Shown here: piece by piece, positions 11,048 to 23,476 of the stretch
Layout: each line of letters begins with the position of its first letter
Position numbering within the stretch: position 1 is the first letter of the stretch
Translations under genes and position numbers: made by a program
Assembly: GCA_027886175.1 (NCBI GenBank)
Contig: JAJNNQ010000027.1
Span: 6,586,001-6,650,000 of the forward strand
Reading direction: 5' to 3'
DNA length: 64,000 nt
Source of the DNA: Phylloscopus collybita
Taxonomy: Eukaryota > Chordata > Aves > Passeriformes > Phylloscopidae
Notes under the pieces: generated by a model
Database searches by the model: none
The model's input: only the letters and a program-made list of their open reading frames with translations
Told to the model about the DNA's origin: nothing

Positions 11048-14000
11048 CTTTGCTCTACAGATGCAGAAGGCACTAGGACTGGTTTTCTGTATCTAACCCC
11101 AGGACCCCAGAGGAGCAAAACCACCTCCCATTGCTGAAGTGTGTCCTCGGTGGGGAATTTAAACAGAAATAGAAGCAGTGGCCCTGTCTTTGGTCAGGAT
11201 GAGGTTGTTGGAAAAACCTCCTGGAGAGGCTTCCCTGGAAAACATCACGATGCTGCAGAGCTGGCACTGCAGCCACTCTCACTCCAGTCCCCCCCCAGCA
11301 CCAGGGAAATGTCATTTCATGCTCCAGCACCAACCAAGGTGTGACAGACCCCCCGGACCTGCTGGCTGTGAACTGGATTTGAGATGCTCTCTCCCAGGAG
11401 CTCATTGCACCTCTCCAAGCAGCAGGCAGGGCAAGCAGCAAGGCTGAGCCTCATCCCCTCCCTGCTTGGCCCCAGCCATCGGGGGGAAGGTGGCTCTGGG
11501 ATGTCTGTGCCCCTCGCAGCCCGGGGACGAGCTCTGCCACGGAGCAGAGCATTAGATATCAGCAGCAAACGTTGCATTTGAGTGATTCACACACGGTTTC
11601 CCTGATTGAAGGCTCATGAACTCGTTTTGGAAACCCGGGAAAAGAGCGGGACTCACTGCTGTGAGAAATGCTTTATTCTAAGCCAAAAGAAATCTGAGAG
11701 TTACAGCAGAATGAAATCCCAAAGGAGCTTTTTCCTTCGCTCCTGCTCGGTGACCCCTGCTTATCACCTTTAGATGTCTGAATGTACGGCAGGTAACAAC
11801 AATGCCAGGTTTACAGCCTGATCCACAGACCAAAGCTCCCACACTGCAAATTGCCTTCAAGAGAAGCAATATCTGCCTCCACAGCTCTAGAGCTGCTATA
11901 AAGCAAGATATTTCTCCTCTTTTGTCATTTCTGCAATGTCTTGGGTTCCTTAAGTATCTGGAATAAAGAATTCCTGAAAAAAAATATACTGTGCCTACAT
12001 AAGTACATATTGATTTTTAGGCTCAAATTCCAGTTTTCTGCTCTCCAGCACCACTCGTACCCAAATGCATTTTTCTATTTTATTCACACTAACTCCCACA
12101 AAGACAACAGGAATTAGAACAAGCCAAATGGTTCTTTATCTTTTCTTAAGCTCATTTTGAATTTTAATCTCTGCTAAATAAGCTTTGATGGATGTAATAA
12201 TTTAAAACAATGCTTTGACTTAAAGAGACAAAGAAATGGTGCAATTGAACATCAAAATTATAATTCTTTCCTCTTGATTTTGACAGGTTTTTGAGCGAGT
12301 AACACATTAGCTTACAATCAGGAAGTTCAAGAAGCTCACTCTATTTTTTTTTTCCTGTACACAGAAAAGAAAAGGGGGATAAAAAAAAGCCACTTGGCAC
12401 TCCATTAGCAGCCGGTCCTTCACTTTGTTTTAATGAGCAGAGCTGTTGGCTGCGGTGACGAACGCTGCTGAAAGTCTGTCCCTGCAAGCCCGAAGCTGTT
12501 CGTGTGTTTACAGTGACACCACTAATGGAGCTGGAGCCCACGAGTTGGTCCTTGGTGTGTGTGGAGGAGAGGGCTCCCACACCGCCCAACAGGCAATAAT
12601 AAATATTTCCCTTACCAAAAAAAAAGAAAAAAAAATTAAAAAAAAAAATCAGCGCTGACTCATGGGACTAAAATTAGGCGGGTGCCGCATCTGGCTGGAG
12701 GGCAGAGGCGTTGAATGAAATAAAGCAGCGTGAACAGGTGTGATTCACGGCAAGAAACGCGGCACTGGGGATTTATTCTGGTGAAGCTGGACAGGGTTGG
12801 AAGGTGGGCAAGTCGCTGACGAAGCTGGAAGTAAATGATCTTTGCGTCCCTTCCAAAGCAAACACTTCCAGGATTGTAAAAGGGAGAAGCTCTGCTGAAA
12901 TGCAGCTGCCAGGGAGGTCCAGGCTGCTCTCTCAGGTCTGTGCTGCTCCTCTGAGGCTGGGGAAACACTGAGCTGGAAAGATGAAGATGGATAAGCAGGA
13001 GAAGCAAAACAGGAGGTGATGGGAGGAGGAGCTGTGAGCAGGCTGTGGTCCCCTCCTGAAGCTGTTCTCCTGACGCTGTTTCCTTCCCTGCGCCAGGAGG
13101 GGCGCAGGTTCCAAGCTGGGAACCCATCTGCCCACTTTTGTTACCAAAAGGTTCTGTGTAATTCACTAACTGCAGCCATTTGGGAGTTGTCTTCAAACTG
13201 AGTGCGTGAAGAAACACTTTTGTCAGGTTTCTTCGAGGTTTTTTTTTTTTGTTTTTTTTTTTTTTTGGTTTTTTTTTTTTTTTTTAAACTAAGAGAAAAG
13301 TGCAGCCATTTAAAGATTAAAAGAGACTCCATAATCCACAGTAAATGCTGGAGAGTCTCACAAAATTAGCCCACACATTTCTTAACCTAATCTAAAAGCA
13401 CAGCTCCCACTTGACAGACTTTGAAATATTTCATAACATTTGCAATGTTCTCAGCTTCAGCTTTGAAGCTCTCCCCAAAGACTGGGTTTTCCCATCTCTG
13501 CATGGATTTATCATCACCTGCCAAGATCTGTGCAGATCCTGAACTATTTGGGGAGTTTGGTGCTTTGAAGTGACAATTCATCAAAGCCACCACACAATTG
13601 ATGCCACCCCCACCTCTCCCCCCATCAAATATTGATGTGCCAGGAGGTCCCACTTCCAGCTTGCTCTGATAACACCTTCTTGCTGCACACAGAGAAAGTT
13701 CTGTCTGCTCCTATTCCTTCCTGGGACTTGGTGGGATTGAGGACACTGCAAGAGTTAAAAAATGCCATCTGCCCCTCTCTCTGGGTGTGGTGCCTCCATG
13801 GGTTCTCCAGCCGGAATTTGTCTGATACAGAAAATGTTCCCTCATGTAAAACAGAGCTGGCACTGCTGGTAATTAAGTTTCCTGAAGTAGGACAATGAGA
13901 CTCCCTTGGGAATCACCATCTTCCTCACCTGCTTCCCAGACACCAGCAGGTTTTCAGCACTGCCAGATTTTGGAAGACAAAGCCTGAGCTGTGGTTTGCT

Positions 14001-15787
14001 CTCACCTTTCCTCCCATAGGGAAAGCCCAGCCTGGGCTTTGCTTGTTTTACCCAACCCCAGATCTCAGGGAACACCTCACCCCACCCTACTGCACTCACA
14101 GGGACATTAAATCCCCCTCCCTCAACAGCTCAAAGGCCCTAAAACAGAACTTTTCCAGAACAGCCAAACAGCCAGGAGAGAGGGAAGGAATAAGGGAAGC
14201 ACGTGCAGTTTTGCAGGACAGGTTTCCCAGCTGTTTGCACCTGGGTGCAGTCATGCACACACAGCAGCCAAGCAGTTAGAGAAAAGCACATCACAGCCAG
14301 CCTGGCACACAGAAACAGCAATTTTCCCAAGTGGAGCAGCTCTGAGTAGCCAGCAAATAATGAAGAGCAAAATTGGAGGTTGGAGCTAAATAGCCTGGGC
14401 TGCGTTAGTGGGAAGAGGAACCAGGTGGCTCTGAGCAGTGGCAGGGCTGCAATTTAGGTTATTTCAAAACAAGGATTAAAGTGCTTCACTTCTTTGGTCA
14501 GTTCATGTTATCCTTGTGCTTTTCAGCAAGGACTTTGTGTCCATGGGGAGAGGATTGTATTTTATAGGAGCTTAGTTTGATTTACTGGGCACACAGGTGG
14601 AGCAGTGTTTGCTTTTGCAGCTGTAATTTACGATGACTTACAAAGAAGAATGATGTTTCTGTACCTCAGGATGAAGGGCTTAGTGTTGTTTTCACTCCTA
14701 TTTGTACAAAAAGTTTAAAGTGGTGCTGGGTTTGAATGGTTGAAAGTAGAAGCTGCTGTGAAGATCTAAGCACAGAGCCACACACTCCCCTTGGCTCTAC
14801 CTGGGCAGTGAAATGGGCTCCAATTAATTATCAAATAAAGCACCATCATTACATTTTTTTCCTACCAAGCAAGTACCATTTTACAAAAGTACATAACATT
14901 TCCTGCTGGATTTTTATGTCCCAATCCCTGAATTAATTGAACTGTCAGGACCATCCTCCCCTCTCGTATTTTAACCAGACTTTTGAGCTTCCATTGTGCA
15001 GCAAGATGAGTTGTGGACATGATGCTGAACGCTTTCCAGCCCCAGCAGCTCAGCTGCAGAACAAATCTGGTAGAGGGGAAAGCTCTCAGGATTCTGGGGT
15101 GGGTTTGGGGCCAGCTTGGGGTGAGCTGAGTCCACATCAGAGCCTGAAAGTGTCTGTTCTTCTCACACATCTGTGGGATAATGTTCCTACAGTGTCTTGG
15201 CCTGGCAGTGAGCTCAGGATGCACCTTCCAGAAGCAAAGGTGAGGTGGTGATGTCCTGCTCCACCACCACACCCCCTCCATGCCAGCCAGGTTTCACAGG
15301 GGGGATGTGCAGTAAAATCAATCCCTGTTATCCCTGCCCTAATCCCAGTTCTCACTGTGCAAAGCCAGCCAGTGTCAGCTCATCACCAGTGCCCTTTGCA
15401 GGGGATGGGCCTCGTTTGCTGTCTGCTAATTAGCAATGCAGGGCCTGTGCCAGTGTTCATCTCCTTGGAAAGCTCGGACAGGCAGAGCTCAGCCTCTCAG
15501 GAGCTCAGCAAAGGCAAAGCTCACCAGAGACCTGCTTGAGAGCAGCAGCTGGAGAGGGGCAGGATGCCCAAGGAAGAAGAGGAGGATGAGCTCTGACAGC
15601 GATCCAGGGGGAACACAGCTCATCCCTCCAGCAGGAGTGATGGAGCAGGGCGGGGTTTTCCAGGGCCACCAGGAACTCTCCTGTGAGGGACACCTTAGAT
15701 GAAAACCCCAGCCCTGTGCTCGAGCACACAAACCCAGGGAAGTCACCAGCAATGGATGTTGCTCACCTCACCTCAAGCGTCTCCTCC
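11048..15787. other. non-coding, with a possible conserved block
   Basis: No exon found. 12400-12560 has higher GC than its neighbours, CpGs and a TAATGAGC core, and could be a conserved non-coding element (unverified). Purine/A runs occur at about 12610-12650. Nothing else is recognised. Confidence 0.4.
13239..13285 (+). repeat. poly(T) tract
   Basis: T runs interrupted only by G or GG. On the minus strand it is a poly(A). No adjoining retrogene or SINE body was recognised. Confidence 0.9.
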
Positions 15788-16546
15788 TGTCTTGGTTTGG
15801 AAAGACAGGTATCTGCCAGGGAGAGCTGGAGTTTCCCTTAGAATGGGGAATGTAAACCCCTCACCCCCTGCCAAATTATAATTTTGCAATTAAGGGCTTT
15901 CAGGCAAAGATTTGGGAATAGGAATAACAGTTCTTTACTGGGAATATTAACAACACAAATGGAGTAGAAAAACAAAACCACCCAACCAAACCAGCAAACA
16001 AACAAACAAACAACAATTTTGGAAAACCCTGACAGAGTCAGAGCTACAACCTGACACCCTGTTGGTCAGGGGGTTGGAAGCAGTCCAAAAGTGAGTCCTT
16101 CTGGCATGGCAGATGTGGTTCTGGTGGAGTAGAGATGATCCTGTAGAACAAGGGTCCAGTGGTGGTGAGAAGGGGTCCAGTCTTCCTCCAGGAATTGGGT
16201 GAAGCTGGATACCTGGTGTTCCTGTGTCTCAGTTTTATCCAGGTAGGAATGGTTGGCTCCCCCCACTGGGTGGAGCATCTCACAATGGGATGATGGAATG
16301 TGGATGACTGCTTTGGGGATGTGTGCTTTTAGGGGTGTCTTAATGGTCCATTAGCAGAAAATATCCCCCTGGAGGGAGGATGGGAGGTGAAAGAGATAAG
16401 AAACACTGCCCCACCTGGTTTGAACAGCTGCCCCATTATCAGAAGGCATCTGCCCCTCTCCCTCCCAGAGATAAAGAAAAACCTCTCCCCAACTGCTTTT
16501 AACAAATGAAATAGAATACACACCCCTGGCTCCACAACCCAAGACA
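15788..16546. mobile_element. solo LTR with 8-bp inverted termini and 5-bp target duplication
   Basis: Starts TGTCTTGG and ends CCAAGACA, a perfect 8-bp terminal inverted repeat. It is bounded on both sides by CCTCC, giving a 5-bp target-site duplication. Length is 759 bases, including a (CAAA)n stretch near 16000. The opening TGTCTTGGTTTGGAAAGACA resembles LTRs common in songbird genomes (from memory; family name not assigned). No retroviral coding sequence lies beside it. Transcriptional orientation is not determined. Confidence 0.85.
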
Positions 16547-19500
16547 CCTCCTCTCACCAAAAAAGTTTGAAAGGAAGTAATGATCATCCAGGTGATGTTT
16601 TTGCCACCTTTTTGCTGTAGGCTGACACTGGTGCAGTGGCACTGCTGGTCTGCAGAGAGCTCCATGCTGGGCACAGCCCAAGAGCAGCTGTTTGCCCTGG
16701 CAGAAGAAAGGGAGAGAAAAAATTAATGAGCTTCTTTTCAATTAAAACAATTGCTCTGACCAATTTTTACGAAGTATGGCTATAAATAACCAGTTCCCTT
16801 CCAAAAAGTCCATTCAAAATGATATTTTGCTCCCTAATACCACAATTAGATGTGATAGTAGAGAAATCTTTTCTTCTTTACAAAAACAATTTTATTTGAG
16901 ACAATCCTGCCTTGCAAAATAGTTGAATGGTGATAGAAAAGGCATTTCCATTAACAAGTTCAGCTGTTCCACCCTGACAAGCTCGTATCAAATGGCATTC
17001 ACAAGCATTCCCTGGTAGGAATTATTTGTAGAATCCTCTCCCTACATTTTCAAAGTCCTTGCAGCTGGATTTTTATCCTGGTTTCTAAAGGAGAAGAGGT
17101 TTCTGTAACTGTGCTGGCTGTTTCTCATGTTCAGTTCATCACCAATGTTTAAAATCACTCCATTATGAGGGGAAGGGTGGGTGGGAGGAAAGCAGGAAGG
17201 GTCTGAAATTTTAGTGAAAAGCGTGGCCTGAGTAAAGTAAATGAAACATCCAAAAATTGCTTTTTCTGGTGGCAATGTGCTGCTGGCTGGTCAGGCCATG
17301 CTGGTGGAGCAGTCTGCATCCATGCAGCTGGCAAACATCCCTCCCTCTGCCCTGTCTCATCTGGACAGGATGGACAAGGGGCAGGATATGGGATCAGGGT
17401 TACTGACATCAAAGAGAACAGATGAGAGATAAAGGATAGAAATCCATGGGACATAAAAACTCATTAGTCCTGCTGCTGTGTGAGGTGCTACAGAACAAAC
17501 CCCCAGAAAGCAGAGCTGGGTAATGGGAGCAGGATGCTGTAAAACATGAATCACAGCCTCCAAATGAGAGAGGGGAAGGCAGGACCACACTCTTCCAATA
17601 TTCTTTCCTGACAGAGGCAGGAATACTTAGGGGAAAGATTAAGGAGCTCTTGTGCTTGGAGCTCTGCAAAACACTACAGAGCTCTTCAGGAACAATGTTA
17701 AACAAAATTGCAGTCGTAAAAAACCTCAGAATATGAGTACAGTTCTGATTGGAACCAGGTCTGATTGCAGAGCATGAGAGTTTGGGAACAAGGGGACAGG
17801 AGCTCCAGAGCTTCATTTCCCAAGAGATTTCCCCTGAACAGCCCTGGGCTCCTCCATGAGCAGCTCTGTTCAAGCAGTGCTGTGCCACAGGAGTCCATTC
17901 TTCAGACTTGGTGTGAGATGCTGAGGACTGGGGATGAGGAATTAAGAGAGGAAGCAATTTGTTTTTATCAAGATAAATTTGTAGGGTATTGATCAGAAGT
18001 AGCATGGAAAACTTGCAATGTAATGAACTTGCCTGTTCAGTTAGCTGAAAGTTTAATTTCAATGACTGCAGTTTTGGGGTCTTCTGCTTTTTCTCCCTCT
18101 ATGCCTGACTGGCACCAGTTCAGGTAGCCCTACAGAGCTTTAAAAGACAGGAACCTAAGGGTGTTCTTGAGCCTGCTGCTCCTCCTCTATTAGAGCAGGC
18201 CTGGATCTCTGCTCTTACAAGCTGCTGCTTTAGAGGCATCATCAGGTCTTCAAATGACAGCTCATTTCTTACTAAAAGTTCCCTGCTAGAATTAACTATC
18301 TCCTTTTCCTGCTGGGAAGAAAGGGAAAGTTGGGCGTCAGCGCATCCAGTCTTTCACTAGGTGGGCTGGGTTCTCTTAAACTGATTTAATAAAAGCTTCA
18401 GTCTGCAAACTCTTTCAAAGAGTTTGCTTTGATGGGCTTAAAAATTTGGGGCTGATACATAAGAAGCCACCAGCTTGCCCAAAGGTGTGTCTTATCAAAC
18501 AATAATATTCCACTTGACCACTTCTCAAAAGACAGGCAAGGCTGAACTGACCTCTGGAACTTCCCTGACCCACACTGGGTGGGAGTCAGGCATTGGGAAG
18601 GCTTCCCCAGGGATAAGGGCACTGGAGCCAGTGGTGTGGGGAAAAGCTGACTCTCCAAGCCTATGAGATTTGTGCAAACAGGAATGGAAATGAGAGATCA
18701 GGTAAAGGTGGATGGAGGAGCAGATTTCTGTCACATCCTGATGCCCCCTCCCAGCCCCATTTTCCATGACTGGGACTATCTTAATGTCTAAAAGCAATAG
18801 GGGTATTTCAGGATAAAATCCTGGCCCTGTTAAGTTCAGGGTGTTTTGTGATTAATCCAAATGCCTTCATTTCAGTGATATTTGCCAAGCTGTATTTAGA
18901 TTTGTCAAGTGGGGCTTCCACTTCAGGAGAACCCCTGAGAGCCAAGATCCCCAGGGAGCACTGGGCTGTGGTGGGAAGCAAAGGGAAGCTGGCTCTGATC
19001 TCATAGATTGGTGTCTTCTCCCAGGCAGTGCTCAGAGAGCCTGGAATCTGCTTATTCTTTCTTTTGTTGCCTGCTTAGGTTTGCTCTTGTAGTCCTACAG
19101 AGTCCCTTTTGTCTGGAATTCCCTGCACTGCAGGAAACAAAGGGTAGAGCTGCTGCTCTCACTGTTTGGAGCCTTTCCTCCACTGCAGCCTCAGTGTCAG
19201 GATCAGATAAAAGACAAAGGCAGGAGGATTAATGGGAGCATTATCAGCTACCTTTGAAAATAAATCAAAGGATGAGACTGTGGAAATGACGTTTGATGAC
19301 ATGGAATTTTGGGAAGGGAATTTTTTCAAGCCCAGTTGTTTGAATCCTCCATGAAATCCCCTAATGCATTGTTGTGCCTCAGAAATTGGTGGCAATTTAA
19401 TTCCACTTACTCTTTCCCTCTCCTGCACTGTCATCTCCTCAGATCTCTTTCTTCCCTCCCAGTCCACTGCTCTGTTTCCAGGGCTCACTGGGCATAACCA

Positions 19501-21168
19501 AGGCTCTAAGGCTGAACAAACAAAGCCTAAAATAGGACAGTGATTTAACAAAATGCAACACCCAAAGGCCATGTCAAGGCCCTGCTGGCTTCAACAAACT
19601 GCAGACAGCTGGCTAATGACAGGAACAGCACCCAGGAGCCCACACTTGAAGTAGAAAGGCCCTGGTTTCCTTAAGAACTGGCTCAGCTCTAGTTGTTGCT
19701 GGTGGCAGTAAGTTCCCCAAGTTATTCATGGGCAAGAACAGCATCCAGAGCTCCACCTTCAACTCCCTGTTCTTAGCAAAGACAAACAGGAGCCAGTGGG
19801 GCTCCAACAAAGAGTGAACAGCTCAAATTTGCAGATCAGTTCAGGTGGAGACAAGGATGAGCCATGGACTCCCTCAGCTGCTAAACAAAAGGTTTTTACC
19901 CTGAGAAGTGCCATCTTCAGCAGGCCAACACTGAAATTCCAGATTAGTTTTACCATCTTCAGCCCTGAAGGATCCTTTCAGGCTCACACTCAGCAGCCCT
20001 GCACTGGGAGCCAGCCAGAGCCTGTTGGCTTTACAGGACATGAGGTGTTCACAGACTGAGACATCAGCCTCTGGATCTGTCCCTCCAAATGCATCCCTGT
20101 TTCTCCTGGAGAGGAGACCCCTAAGCCATGCTGTGGGTTGTATTCTGAAAGGAATCTCTGCAAGAAGCTGGGAGGCCTGGCTGCACACCAGCTGCACCTC
20201 AGCAGTGTTTGTTCAGGGTATTTCCATAAGGATGCTCTGGAGATGCTCCTCCAAGGAGCACAGCACCCTCTCCCCTTCCATACTTTCCTCAGCAGGAATG
20301 CACAACAACAACATTTACCTTTTGCTTGCTCCAGAGAAATTTAATTTACTGAATTCAGCCTCCCTGTTTTGTTCATTAAATTGTCTTTTCTTATTTCCAG
20401 TGATGAGGCTGTTAGGATGGCACTCATGGATGTGTGCAGAGATTTGAAATGTACCCACTTCAAACCCTGCTCATGAGAGGAGTGGGTAGTTAGGCTCAGA
20501 CACAGTATGAAAAATAATATGCCATGCCCAAATGTCAAATATAATCATGGGTGATATTAACCTCCCCAGTGAAAGGAATACATCCCTTTATGAAATAACC
20601 TGGCTTTAATGTTCAAGATTGCTACAGCAGATTAAAAGGCAGCCCCTGATAAGTTGCCTACACTAAAAGCTTCATGGAAATTTTTACCTCACTTAAGTGA
20701 TTCACACTATTAATATATAGAATTTTCTATGCCATAGTTTTATCATAAAAGTTGAGCAGTGAGAATAAGTGAAGGATTTGTTTCATTTCTTTTCTGAATG
20801 AGAAAACAGATGTATTTATGTCCAGCAAAGAAAGAAGTAAAATTGTTTCTCAGAAATTTAAGTTGACACTTGAGCAAAATTCATTCTCTGCTGGGTAGAT
20901 GGAAAGGGAGAGCATGGCTGCTCTTTTCCTAAAGAAACCCCTAAACCTGGATGACAGTATTTTAATATTCACAAGTCAAACTGAACCTGTGGTGGTGCTT
21001 ACCCAGACCAGGCTTCAAATCTGGTCAGTGGTTATAGGGGAGAGACACTTCAGAGCCTCACTTCTGCAAGTGTGGGCTGTGAAATCTGGTCACCTGCAAG
21101 CTGTAAGAACTCCTTGCATGAGATAAGAAAAAAAATTGTGATCAAAACCCAAGCCAGACACACAGAGA

Positions 21169-21169
<1 letters not shown>

Positions 21170-21203
<34 letters not shown>

Positions 21204-21285
21204 AAAAAAAAAAAAAAAAAAAAAAAAAACAAACCAAAAAAAACACCACAAACACACCCCGCCCCCCCCCAAAAAAAAACACCAC
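21170..21285 (+). repeat. A-rich / poly(A) tract
   Basis: Long A runs broken by C and CC, ending in a C-rich stretch (GCCCCCCCCCC). Lys/Thr-rich and Phe-rich frames here are artefacts. Confidence 0.9.
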
Positions 21286-22140
21286 AGAAGGAAAGTAGAT
21301 CTAACAAATAATTAATAAACTTACTCTAGGTTTTGAAGCCAGCAAGTGCTAATTCCTAATGTAATGGTAACCAAGATGATTTGTGAATGCTCACAAGAGA
21401 AGTTAAGTGGTTCACTGGGATGGAGATGCACCCACCCACACCTGCACACCATCGCCCACAGCTTCCAAACCTTCTGAGATTTGGAAATATCAGACCTCCT
21501 TTCAATTACAGCCTCTCATAACCAATTTCAGTGGCAAGCCTGAGGCTGGCTCTAAGAGCTAAACCATCTTGTTTAATCTGCTTGTTGATGTTCCAGATTT
21601 AGTGCTGCCAGAGCTGCACCTTCAGTCTACAAAAACATCATGCAGCTGCTCCTGTTCCCGTAGAGGCTCTTTAATATCCAGGGCTGTTATCTCTTCAGAA
21701 ATGGTACAGTGTGAGCCCAGAAATCCCTTGGCAGTGCCTCTGCAAGCTGGGAATGCAGCTGCCTCAGAGCACCTTTCCAGCTGGACGTGGACAGTGAAGA
21801 TATTACACCTCAGATTCGATGGCTCTTGTGCAGTGTTCACAGCACTGTCAAACACCTGCCTCCAGCCCCTCTTGGGAGAGGAGAGGCCAAAGGCATTTGC
21901 TCAGTGCCAAAATGAGAAGGAAAAAATGCAGCACTCTGTGCCACTCTCAGGTTTCTCTCTGCTTTGACAGGGCACCACTTGCCCAGATGGGTTTGAATCT
22001 GGCCGTGGAGCATCACTTTTGCAGCTATTCCTATTTCCAGTCTCCCAGGGGACTTGAAAAACTGTGGGCTTGAGGAGAAAGAAGACAAAGGTTCTGGGAA
22101 GGAAATCTCAGTATCCATGCACAAGCAGGTGCTGCAGGTC

Positions 22141-22185
22141 CAACCATGGAAGGGGTTGGAAGGGACCTTAAAGATCAATGAGGGG
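22141..22185 (-). mobile_element. short CR1 LINE fragment
   Basis: The stretch GGTTGGAAGGGACCTTAAAG is the reverse complement of the CR1 3' tail. Only about 45 bases are recognisable, so this is tentative. Confidence 0.5.
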
Positions 22186-22582
22186 ATGCATGGAGCACCT
22201 GCTGGCTTTGTCCTGAGGGACAAAAGGGTTTCAGAAATTATCTCCCTTCATCCCCCTGCCCAGGCTCCATCCAGCAGCTTCCTGCCACATGTGATGGTGT
22301 TCATACCACTTCTCTAGAGCCTTGGGGAGAGGGGATGGCTCTGTTACAGACTCAGAAAAAGATTTGTTACATCAGAGAGTCCTTCCCATTCCTCCTGACT
22401 GCATTAATGCCTCAGCTACCACCACTCCCAAAGAAATCTGGTTACCCAAATCCCAGTGACTCCTTCCTTACTGAGAGCCCAACACACACTCACAGTGGCA
22501 ATGAGGAGGTTGCAGGGATGGAGCCACAGAGCTGCCCCAGCCTCTCTTCACAACCAATTCCACCCCAGGTAATAAGCTCATT

Positions 22583-22932
22583 TGTTGTCTGGATTTTTGC
22601 TGTTCTTCTCTGTCTCTTTAAGAAGTTTTTCTAAAGTTCTATTTCAGCCTTCTGTGTTTACCTTTTGCAATGGAGTCTCACCCGATTTTACATAAACAAC
22701 TTTCTTGTTATTGTAACTGTCTAACCATGTTTACATTCTTCTCATAAGAAAGAAACTGTTGCTGAACTGTTGAGTTAACCAGTGTGGTTGAAGAGGAAGA
22801 TTTTCTTCCTCCAATCCATAGTCACTGCTAAAATTGTATGAATCTTAAAGTCTGTAAATAAACTGCCCCCTTTTTTTTTTTGCCTTAGACATCTCAGTAT
22901 GTGAGTGCCATTTCTTTGCGTCGTGTACAACA
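22583..22932 (+). mobile_element. possible LTR, 350 bp
   Basis: Bounded by TGTTGT and ACAACA (6-bp inverted termini), with AATAAA at about 22857 followed by a T run and a short downstream segment, the layout of a retroviral R/U5. No clear target duplication is left, so the ends are provisional. It could instead be an unrelated AT-rich stretch. Confidence 0.45.
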
Positions 22933-23413
22933 CTAATCAGTCTTGCATTTTATAGATTTAACCAGGAAAAGAAAAATCTTTGCCCAGTTGGCAACAACTC
23001 CTCAGTTTGAAAGGAGCTGTTGCCTTTTGGAAGTGTGAGTTATGGAGGAGAGGGACAAAGCAGTGCTGTGCATCCCCAACGTGCCTGGTGAGGGACCCAC
23101 TCTTGAAAACTTGATTCTGAGACAAATAAAGGTCAAGCCATTATGGGATTTGTAGCCACAACACTTCATTTGTCTTTATTCCTCTGCTTTGCAGAAAGCT
23201 CTTGATATACCCAGAAAATAAGAGTCCCAGTGCACCGAAGTGATTTTGAGCAGCAATAGTCTGTGAAAAACCCTCATGAAGCATTATCACTCATTAACAT
23301 CACAGGACAGAAAAGGCTGGGCTGGGGGAAAGAGCTGGAAGCTCTTTGGTTCTTCTTTCCCTGAAATGGATGGCTAAACCAGAGGCACTCAGGGTGAATC
23401 CACAGATAAGCCA

Positions 23414-23476
<63 letters not shown>

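Larger units (their letters stand above)
16547..22582. other. non-coding, no gene supported
   Basis: About 6 kb of ordinary intergenic or intronic sequence. A small CR1-like fragment and a poly(A) tract inside it are listed separately. A 217-codon minus-strand frame (17409-18062) has no coding support. Confidence 0.5.

Noticed and set aside
17409..18062. 217-codon minus-strand frame
   Set aside because: Composition looks random, with no splice context. Frames of this length are expected a few times by chance.
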